Assembly (NCBI GenBank): GCA_026706395.1
Contig: JAPOYU010000076.1
Location: 1 to 6,108, forward strand
DNA from: Chloroflexota bacterium
GTDB lineage: Bacteria > Chloroflexota > Anaerolineae > Aggregatilineales > Phototrophicaceae
Direction: 5' to 3'
Length of the DNA stretch: 6,108 bases
This document shows, piece after piece, positions 1 to 4,760 of the stretch. Positions within the stretch are counted from its first letter, which is position 1; each line of letters starts with the position of its first letter. Below the pieces are notes generated by a model, which searched no databases, was not told where the DNA came from, and saw only the letters and a program-made list of their open reading frames with translations. Position numbers and translations under genes: made by a program.

Positions 1-2
1 AC

Positions 3-230
3 CCGAACTGGGCGCCCGACCCCGATTATGTTGTGGGTTATGCGGGCGGCATCACGCATGAGGCTTGCCATGCCATCCAGCAGCGAACCTACACCCAGAC
101 GATTGACTGGGCAAACGAGTTGCCTTGCGAAGAAGCGCGGGTGGCTGTTCTTGCGGCGATAAAACCGGACCACGAATGGGTCGCTTTGCTTAGCAATTCA
201 GTCGGCCACCCGGGCACTTGGCGGCGCTAA
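3..230 (+). CDS. C-terminal fragment of an HExxH zinc-peptidase-like protein (5' end outside window)
   Basis: The reading frame is open from the window edge to a TAA at 228-230, so only the last 75 codons are seen and the true start lies upstream. The visible part reads PNWAPDPDYVVGYAGGITHE and then continues, with HEACH encoded at 57-71. This fits the HExxH zinc-binding and catalytic signature of metallopeptidases, where the two His bind zinc and Glu activates water. About 20 residues further on is a CEEAR segment (126-140) whose glutamates are well placed to be the third zinc ligand of a gluzincin-type site. After the site the protein ends in about 30 residues with no recognisable domain. 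No signal peptide or membrane segment can be judged from a fragment. Substrate and family are unknown, and peptidase activity is inferred only from the motif. The next gene starts about 210 bases downstream, so co-transcription is not obvious. Confidence 0.6.
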   Translation, partial: PNWAPDPDYVVGYAGGITHEACHAIQQRTYTQTIDWANELPCEEARVAVLAAIKPDHEWVALLSNSVGHPGTWRR

Positions 231-273
231 AGATGCGCCGTACGTGGCGAGTGCGCGGCGGCCCGGGGATTAA

Positions 274-290
274 CTACAGAGGACGCAGAG
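274..290 (+). repeat. Left arm of a 17-bp inverted repeat flanking the HEPN gene
   Basis: CTACAGAGGACGCAGAG here matches the reverse complement of 1444-1460 at 16 of 17 positions. The pair brackets the HEPN gene at 441-1397. The ACAGAG/GCAGAG wording resembles short intergenic repeats seen in many environmental bacterial genomes, so it could be a dispersed repeat rather than a transposon end. Confidence 0.6.
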
Positions 291-310
291 AAAAACTATG
301 ATAGAGGAGC

Positions 311-390
311 AACTAGGAAGGATTTCTTCCTAGTTCGGCGGTGATAGGTCAACTATTCGGAAAAACTGAGTAGTTCGACGGAAAGCAAGC
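311..390 (+). repeat. Two tandem 40-bp units, each forming a hairpin
   Basis: Unit 1 (311-350) and unit 2 (351-390) share the frame AACTA, then 15 bases, then TAGTTCGRCGG, in exact 40-bp register. Unit 1 folds into a perfect 10-bp stem (AACTAGGAAG at 311-320 with CTTCCTAGTT at 326-335) and a 5-base loop. Unit 2 folds into an 8-bp stem (351-358 with 368-375, one G-T pair), extended by GTC/GAC (348-350 and 377-379) across a bulge. The inner stem sequences differ between units but still pair. Neither hairpin is followed by a run of T on either strand, so they are not classical intrinsic terminators. A structured leader RNA for the HEPN gene, or a repeat-element remnant, is possible. Confidence 0.5.
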
Positions 391-440
391 GCAAAGATTG
401 AATTTTCTGCAAGTGTCAAAAATCACAGATGAGGGAAAAC

Positions 441-1397
441 ATGGAGCGGAAGCAAAATCTCGATTTCGAAAAGCGTTACGACGCAATTGTCACGATTTAT
501 CACATTCGGTGTATAGATGGTGTGGAGATTCCGCTTGCCAGCGCAAAGCTGTATTCCGAGGACGCACAGGACAGGCATAGCTCTCTAAAGTTTCAAGTAA
601 CCGGAGACGATGATAGCCGTTTGGAACAAGTCGATTGCGAAGTGGAGCGTGCGCTGCAAGTATTGAGATTCATTTGTCCTTGGTATGAAGATGATAGCAA
701 GAGCATAAACTCTGCGCGCAGCGTGTCAATGTGGCCGCACTCAGCACGAAACATCGTTTTTCGTCCCATTTCCGCAACAATTGATTCAATTCCACGCTGT
801 GTTGGGAAACCTAAAGTACAAAGCGAAACGCAACTGTTGCACATGCCCTTTTTTCCCGCATTACTACACCATGCAAAGATTTCCTGTAGCCTCGACGAGA
901 TCAATCATCATTTTCGGAATTCTGATCATAACCCCGTTTCGCGGAGATTCTGTCGAGCTTTCGAATTCTATGACATTGCCTCTCGGAGTACTGATGTCGC
1001 TGTCGCTCTTGCCAACTTTGTCATTAGCGTAGACATACTCTTGCCCTCTAAGAACCCCAAGGCGAAGAGACTCACAGAATCTCTAAGTTCGCTAATCAGG
1101 CAAGCAGACCGATATGAAGGCTTATTGACACGCGCTGAAGGATATCCTGATACCAGCTTAACGAGATGGGCAGAAAGTGTTAATTTGACTATGAGTGACT
1201 ACAAAGGGTTTTATGTTATGCGTGATAAGGTTCTTCATGGAAATACTATGAGCGAAAGCTTTTCACATGAGCAAGTTAAGAAAGCACGACAGATTGCGAA
1301 AAATGCAATTATAGCATATGCAAGATTATCACATTCCTTAGATTGGCAAAGCGATAATGAGGCAAAGAAATGGTTCAAAGAGGCGGAAAGTGCTTAA
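441..1397 (+). CDS. Apea-like HEPN domain protein (putative ribonuclease, possible abortive-infection effector)
   Basis: The 318-residue soluble protein carries FYVMRDKVLHGN near its C-terminus. R261-D262-x3-H266 is the R-x4-H motif of HEPN ribonucleases, with the usual polar residue after Arg, and it sits in a helical C-terminal part as in Apea-type HEPN proteins. That family is known from anti-phage abortive infection, where the HEPN domain cuts RNA; this specific role is inferred here. The N-terminal two thirds match no domain I recognise. I chose ATG 441 because GAGGG (431-435) lies five bases upstream, while the in-frame ATG at 429 has no ribosome binding site and would add only four residues. 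Sampled 60-base lines are 35-52% GC, well below the methyltransferase ends and Uma2 genes, which suggests horizontal acquisition. It is flanked by an inverted repeat (274-290 and 1444-1460). No partner gene is adjacent, so it may act alone. Confidence 0.7.
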   Translation: MERKQNLDFEKRYDAIVTIYHIRCIDGVEIPLASAKLYSEDAQDRHSSLKFQVTGDDDSRLEQVDCEVERALQVLRFICPWYEDDSKSINSARSVSMWPHSARNIVFRPISATIDSIPRCVGKPKVQSETQLLHMPFFPALLHHAKISCSLDEINHHFRNSDHNPVSRRFCRAFEFYDIASRSTDVAVALANFVISVDILLPSKNPKAKRLTESLSSLIRQADRYEGLLTRAEGYPDTSLTRWAESVNLTMSDYKGFYVMRDKVLHGNTMSESFSHEQVKKARQIAKNAIIAYARLSHSLDWQSDNEAKKWFKEAESA

Positions 1398-1399
1398 TT

Positions 1400-1411
1400 C
1401 CATGTACATGG
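1400..1411. other. Perfect 12-bp palindrome after the HEPN gene
   Basis: CCATGTACATGG is self-complementary and lies three bases after the HEPN stop codon. With no unpaired loop and no T-run it is unlikely to terminate transcription. It could be a dimeric protein-binding site or chance. Confidence 0.3.
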
Positions 1412-1443
1412 TAGCTTCGAAAACAAAGAATATTCTCTGCGCG

Positions 1444-1460
1444 CTCTGCGTTCTCTGTAG
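1444..1460 (-). repeat. Right arm of the inverted repeat flanking the HEPN gene
   Basis: The reverse complement of this stretch is CTACAGAGAACGCAGAG, differing from 274-290 at one position of 17. It lies 46 bases after the HEPN stop and 15 bases before the methyltransferase-start remnant. Bases 1434-1440 add a further CTCTGC-type repeat, so the right arm looks like one and a half repeat units. Confidence 0.6.
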
Positions 1461-1475
1461 TGGATAGATCGAAAT

Positions 1476-1553
1476 ATGACTCAAGCCAATTTCGCCAGCG
1501 GCGCAGTCTGCGACAGTCAATTATACTTGCGGCTAACGCAATCCGTTATGTGA
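1476..1553 (+). pseudogene. Remnant copy of the 5' end of the downstream methyltransferase gene
   Basis: A short frame from ATG 1476 to TGA 1551-1553 begins MTQANFASGAVC. The methyltransferase at 2059 begins MTQANFASGTVW. At DNA level 1476-1510 matches 2059-2093 at 31 of 35 bases, and two of the four changes (ACT/ACC, AAT/AAC) are synonymous. Similarity starts exactly at the ATG and fades after about 12 codons, possibly after a 6-base gap (CGACA is shared again). Upstream sequences are unrelated. The simplest reading is that another methyltransferase gene of the same family once started here and most of its body was lost or replaced. A conserved N-terminal tag on an unrelated small peptide is a less likely alternative. 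Confidence 0.55.
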
Positions 1554-1561
1554 GTTTGTAC

Positions 1562-1566
1562 GGAGG
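1562..1566 (+). promoter_or_regulatory. Ribosome binding site deciding the start of the exported-protein gene
   Basis: GGAGG lies seven bases before ATG 1574. It selects that start over the in-frame ATG at 1460, which would put 38 extra residues in front of an obvious signal peptide and would begin inside the right inverted-repeat arm. Confidence 0.75.
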
Positions 1567-1573
1567 CCCGATC

Positions 1574-2062
1574 ATGAAACGTCTGCTAAGCTGCATTGCG
1601 GCTGCGTTCATTTTTTTGCTGCCGATATCGCTCCAAGCTGAGGCCGCCTGCGACGCGGCCAAGCTGAAAGAAGACATTCAAGCGCGGCTAGAATTGCTTG
1701 ACGAAGAGCCGGTGCGCGCCATCGTCGAGATTATTGATTTGGCTCTGGGCGGATTGCGTGACTGTTCAGACGAGCCCTATACCTTCGAAGGCTATGAAGG
1801 CGCGCAGCCAGTCTTGGGACCGCTGGCTCTGTCCGAAGGGCTGCACATCATCACGCTGATCACCGAGGGCGGCGCGCGAATCGACGGCACGGCATTAGAC
1901 GGATGCGGCAAAGATTTGAGCGGCATCATTTTCAATTTCCCGGCTGGCCAAGCCATTCGCGGGGCGGCGAACCTCGTCGAAGCGGAAAGCGATTGCACAT
2001 TCTATCTCGAGCTCAGCAAGATCACGGCGCCCTGGACGCTGACGATTCAAAGAGCGCCATGA
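1574..2062 (+). CDS. Exported protein of unknown function with four cysteines
   Basis: The 162-residue product starts MKRLLSCIAAAFIFLLPI, a positively charged start followed by a hydrophobic helix, then AEA at 22-24, so signal peptidase I cleavage after residue 24 is likely. There is no lipobox at C26. The mature part has four cysteines (C26, C64, C111, C141), enough for two disulfides in the periplasm or outside the cell. Residues 26-62 look helical and acidic. Residues 69-162 alternate short hydrophobic strands and end in APWTLTI, suggesting a small beta-sandwich. I recognise no family and assign no function. The start is fixed by GGAGG at 1562-1566. Its TGA overlaps the methyltransferase ATG (ATGA at 2059-2062), so the two genes are probably translated from one message. 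That is unexpected for an exported protein and a DNA-modifying enzyme. Confidence 0.75.
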   Translation: MKRLLSCIAAAFIFLLPISLQAEAACDAAKLKEDIQARLELLDEEPVRAIVEIIDLALGGLRDCSDEPYTFEGYEGAQPVLGPLALSEGLHIITLITEGGARIDGTALDGCGKDLSGIIFNFPAGQAIRGAANLVEAESDCTFYLELSKITAPWTLTIQRAP

Positions 2063-3423
2063 CCCAAGCCAACTTCGCCAGCGGCACGGTCTGGACGGGC
2101 GACAACCTGTCCGTCATGCGCGGCATCAACAGCGCCTGCGTCGACCTCATCTACCTCGACCCGCCCTTCAACTCCAACGAAGATTACGCCGCGCCCATCG
2201 GCAGCCAAGCGGCCGGCGCCGCTTTCAAAGACACCTGGACGCTTTCCGATATCGACGTCTACGAACACGGCGAACTGGCTGAGCGCAACCCAGCCGCCTA
2301 CGCCGTCATCGACGCCGCGCGCCAGACGCATGGCAAGAGCATGATGAGCTATCTGATTATGATGGCGGTGCGCTTGATTGAGATGCGGCGGATCTTGAAA
2401 CCGACGGGGGCGATCTATCTGCATTGCGACGACACCGCCAGCCACTATCTCAAGCTGCTGATGGATGCCGTATTTGGGGCGAGGAATTATCGCAATGAGA
2501 TTGTCTGGAAACGGACAAGCACCAAAGGCAACACCAAGACGAACTTGCCTGATAATCACGACATCATATTGCGCTACTCTATGTCTACTAAATGCACTTG
2601 GAACGCACAGTTTACGCCACATGATCCCGAATATGTGGACAAGTTCTATCGGTATGTGGAAGAAGGGACTGGCAGGCGATATCGGCATGATAATCTCGCA
2701 AATCCAAACCGAAATCGACCTAACTTGACCTATGAATTCCTCGGAGTGACGCGAGTTTGGCGCTGGACAAAAGAAAGAATGTTGAAAGCCTATGAGGATG
2801 GAATTGTTATACAGACCAAGCCAGGTAATGTGCCAGTGTTGAAACGCTATCTTGATGAGCAGAAGGGCCGCCCGCTGGGAAATGTCTGGACGGATATACC
2901 GCCCTTGTCATCGAAATCAGCTGAACGTCTGGGTTATCCGACACAGAAACCACTTGCTCTAATGGACCGCATACTAGAACTGTCTAGCAACGAAGGCGAC
3001 ATGGTCTTCGATCCCTTCTGCGGCTGCGCCACGACCCTGGTCGCGGCTGACCGGCTGAACCGGCAATGGGCCGGCATTGACCTGTCGCCGCTGGCGGTCA
3101 AGCTGGTGGACCAACGCATCCGCGACGACCGCGGCGCGCTCTGGGGCGGGGCGATTGTGCTGGAGGAGCCGCCGCTGCGCAGTGACTTTGGAAAGCTGCC
3201 CAATTATCGCACGCACCGCCACCGGCTCTATGGCGAGCAGGAAGGCGTCTGCGCCGGCTGCGACACGCATTTCCCCTTCAAGGTCATGGAAGTCGATCAT
3301 GTCTTGCCGCGCTCCAAAGGCGGCAGCGACCATTACGAGAACCTGCAGCTGCTCTGCACGCACTGCAACAAGAGCAAAGGCGCCAAGACCATGGCCGAAT
3401 GGCGCGCGGCGCAAGCGGGCTAG
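2059..3423 (+). CDS. Beta-class DNA methyltransferase fused to a C-terminal HNH endonuclease domain
   Basis: The 454-residue protein is predicted to transfer a methyl group from S-adenosylmethionine to DNA, most likely adenine N6 given DPPF. Motif order is beta class: GDNL (14-17), catalytic DPPF (34-37), motifs V-VIII (about 95-150), a central variable region taken as target recognition (about 142-290), YPTQKP (293-298), motif I DPFCG (318-322), and motif II GID (339-341). Residues 395-442 form an HNH nuclease domain with zinc knuckles C398/C401 and C433/C436, VDH (412-414), N428 and N437. The fusion suggests modification and cleavage in one polypeptide; this is inferred. ATG 2059 overlaps the upstream stop (ATGA) and lacks a strong ribosome binding site, so it is probably translationally coupled. 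An in-frame start at 1903 would run through the upstream gene and is rejected. The central third is 40-50% GC in most sampled lines, against about 67-70% in lines sampled from the ends, suggesting a swapped recognition domain. Confidence 0.88.
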   Translation: MTQANFASGTVWTGDNLSVMRGINSACVDLIYLDPPFNSNEDYAAPIGSQAAGAAFKDTWTLSDIDVYEHGELAERNPAAYAVIDAARQTHGKSMMSYLIMMAVRLIEMRRILKPTGAIYLHCDDTASHYLKLLMDAVFGARNYRNEIVWKRTSTKGNTKTNLPDNHDIILRYSMSTKCTWNAQFTPHDPEYVDKFYRYVEEGTGRRYRHDNLANPNRNRPNLTYEFLGVTRVWRWTKERMLKAYEDGIVIQTKPGNVPVLKRYLDEQKGRPLGNVWTDIPPLSSKSAERLGYPTQKPLALMDRILELSSNEGDMVFDPFCGCATTLVAADRLNRQWAGIDLSPLAVKLVDQRIRDDRGALWGGAIVLEEPPLRSDFGKLPNYRTHRHRLYGEQEGVCAGCDTHFPFKVMEVDHVLPRSKGGSDHYENLQLLCTHCNKSKGAKTMAEWRAAQAG

Positions 3424-3429
3424 GCGCTG

Positions 3430-3438
3430 TGGTATAGT
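3430..3438 (+). promoter_or_regulatory. Possible extended -10 promoter of the Uma2 cluster
   Basis: TGGTATAGT matches the extended -10 pattern TGnTATAnT and sits in the 46-base gap between the methyltransferase stop and the first Uma2 gene, about 30 bases before its ATG. I see no good -35 box. The gap is small enough that read-through from the upstream gene is equally possible. Confidence 0.25.
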
Positions 3439-3469
3439 TAGTCAAACTGGAATTGTACGCGAGGTCACG

Positions 3470-4036
3470 ATGGCAATCCAGCAGCGCCTCTACGACATAG
3501 ACGACCTGTGGCGCATCGCCTGCGAGGCGGGCGATGACAAGCGCTATGAGCTCATCGAGGGAGAACTTGTTGAAATGCCCCCACCCGGCGAAGAGCATGG
3601 CTATCTTATTTTGTTGCTTGGCAAGTTTCTTCTCGATTATGTAATTGAACATCAATTGGGGCGCGTTACCGTCGATTCGGGATTTTACGCTGAAGATGAC
3701 CGATATACCTTGCTTGGTCCCGATATCGCGTTTCGCCGGCTAGACCCTGAGGCCGAACCAGCCTCGCGGCAATGGGTTCCGAGGATGCCGGACCTGGCAG
3801 TCGAAATAAAATCGCCGAGCAACACGCTGGCTGAGCTCCGCCGCAAAGCCGATATCTACTTGCGACTTGGCGCGCGACTGGTCTGGATCATCATACCGGA
3901 TTCGGAAAGCGTGGAAGTTCACCGGCTCGGCGCGGAGGGCGCAAGGCAGCGCGAAGTCATCGGCATTGAGGGACAGCTTTCCGGCGAGGAAGTCCTGCCG
4001 GGCTTCACATTGCCGCTGACGAAGCTCTTCGCCTGA
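3470..4036 (+). CDS. Uma2 family (PD-(D/E)XK-like) nuclease, copy A
   Basis: The 188-residue protein has the hallmarks of the Uma2 (DUF820) family: RYELIEGE at 25-32, GPDIAF at 83-88, PDLAVEIKSPS at 107-117 with candidate catalytic D85 or D108, E112 and K114, then conserved K126 and LVWIIIPDSE at 137-146. The family has a PD-(D/E)XK nuclease fold, but its biological role is largely unknown and is often tied to expansion in some phyla. I chose ATG 3470 because copies B and C start at the same codon behind the same GCGAGGTCACG leader (3459-3469). The in-frame extension back to 3077 lies inside the methyltransferase-HNH gene. It is the first of three equal-length tandem copies. Residues 17, 21, 33-35 and 37 differ from B and C, so its 5' block is older or less recently converted than theirs. 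Substrate and partner are not identifiable. Confidence 0.85.
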   Translation: MAIQQRLYDIDDLWRIACEAGDDKRYELIEGELVEMPPPGEEHGYLILLLGKFLLDYVIEHQLGRVTVDSGFYAEDDRYTLLGPDIAFRRLDPEAEPASRQWVPRMPDLAVEIKSPSNTLAELRRKADIYLRLGARLVWIIIPDSESVEVHRLGAEGARQREVIGIEGQLSGEEVLPGFTLPLTKLFA

Positions 4037-4171
4037 GTATAAAAGGAGCGAGGTCACGATGGCAATCCAGCAGCGCCTCTACGACATAGACGACCTGTGG
4101 CGCATCGTCTGCGAGGCGGACGATGACAAGCGCTATGAGCTCATCGAGGGAGAGATTATTGCGATGTCGCC
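3842..4171 (+). repeat. 330-bp direct repeat, first copy (3' half of Uma2 A + spacer + 5' end of Uma2 B)
   Basis: This stretch recurs at 4431-4760 with about five base differences by eye (near 98.5% identity), in exact 589-bp register. It includes the 22-base intergenic spacer at 4037-4058, which is identical to 4626-4647 and carries TATAAAAGGAG just before the shared leader. The two copies enclose the diverged core of gene B. Confidence 0.85.
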
Positions 4172-4625
4172 TGTGGTTGAAGAGCACGGTTTCTTGGCTG
4201 GTAAGCTTTTCCACTACTTCATGCTATACGACCCGCAACAACAGCTGGGCATCCCATCGGTCGAAACTGGATTTTACACCCTTGCCAATCGCAGCGCCTT
4301 GCTCGCGCCTGATGTCGCCTTCCGTCTCAGCTCCACTGCAGCCGCGAGCCCACAGAAACGCTGGGTATCCAAAATGCCTGACATCGCCGTCGAAATCAAG
4401 TCTCCCCACGATAGTTTGCCCCAACTCCATCGCAAAGCCGATATCTACTTGCGACATGGCACGCGACTGGTCTGGATCATCATACCGGATTCGGAAAGTG
4501 TGGAAGTTCACCGGCTCGGCGCGGAGGGCGCAAGGCAGCGCGAAGTCATCGGCATTGAGGGACAGCTTTCCGGCGAGGAAGTCCTGCCGGGCTTCACATT
4601 GCCGCTGACGAAGCTCTTCGCCTGA
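4059..4625 (+). CDS. Uma2 family (PD-(D/E)XK-like) nuclease, copy B
   Basis: This 188-residue protein aligns without gaps to copies A and C. Conserved landmarks are RYELIEGE (25-32), APDVAF (83-88), PDIAVEIKSPH (107-117; candidate catalytic D85 or D108, E112, K114), K126 and LVWIIIPDSE (137-146). Residues 1-38 are identical to copy C and 125-188 differ from copy A at two positions only, yet residues 39-123 share just about 30 of 85 residues with copy C. It lies 22 bases after copy A's stop, with AGGAG and GAGG in the spacer as ribosome binding candidates, so A, B and C are likely one operon. Of the three it has the most distinct core: around the catalytic motif it differs from A at 14 of 42 bases where A and C are identical. 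Function beyond probable nuclease fold is unknown. Confidence 0.85.
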   Translation: MAIQQRLYDIDDLWRIVCEADDDKRYELIEGEIIAMSPVVEEHGFLAGKLFHYFMLYDPQQQLGIPSVETGFYTLANRSALLAPDVAFRLSSTAAASPQKRWVSKMPDIAVEIKSPHDSLPQLHRKADIYLRHGTRLVWIIIPDSESVEVHRLGAEGARQREVIGIEGQLSGEEVLPGFTLPLTKLFA

Positions 4626-4760
4626 GTATAAAAGGAGCGAGGTCACGATGGCAATCCAGCAGCGCCTCTACGACATTGACGACCTGTGGCGCATCGTCTG
4701 CGAGGCGGACGATGACAAGCGCTATGAACTCATCGAGGGAGAGATTATTGCGATGTCGCC
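4431..4760 (+). repeat. 330-bp direct repeat, second copy (3' half of Uma2 B + spacer + 5' end of Uma2 C)
   Basis: Second copy of 3842-4171. Differences seen are two bases in the H133/T135 codons, one in AGC/AGT, one in ATA/ATT and one in GAG/GAA. Recombination between the two copies would remove exactly 589 bp, deleting the core of gene B and joining A to C in frame. Confidence 0.85.

Noticed and set aside
311..335. Intrinsic terminator
   Set aside because: The stem is strong but neither strand has a T-run after it, and it is one of two tandem units, so another role is more likely.
311..390. Integron attC site
   Set aside because: The AACTA/TAGTT arms do not fit the attC core sites and no integrase gene is visible.
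593..904. 103-codon minus-strand frame inside the HEPN gene
   Set aside because: Antisense to a gene with an intact family motif; no ribosome binding site or domain seen.
1460..1573. 38-residue extension of the exported protein
   Set aside because: It would bury the signal peptide. GGAGG at 1562-1566 marks ATG 1574 as the start.
1903..2058. 52-residue N-terminal extension of the methyltransferase
   Set aside because: It would overlap the exported-protein gene in another frame. The MTQANFASG start at 2059 is repeated at 1476, again beginning at the ATG, which supports 2059.
2047..2688. 213-codon open frame on the minus strand
   Set aside because: It lies antisense to the methyltransferase, whose motifs are unmistakable. 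Its composition is that of a GC-rich shadow frame, with no recognisable motif.
3077..3469. N-terminal extension of Uma2 copy A
   Set aside because: It runs through the HNH-domain coding region in the wrong frame, is Arg/Ala-rich, and is absent from the equal-length copies B and C.
3842..4760. CRISPR-like repeat array
   Set aside because: Repeats are 330 bp and coding, with only two full copies; there are no short repeats with unique spacers anywhere in the window.
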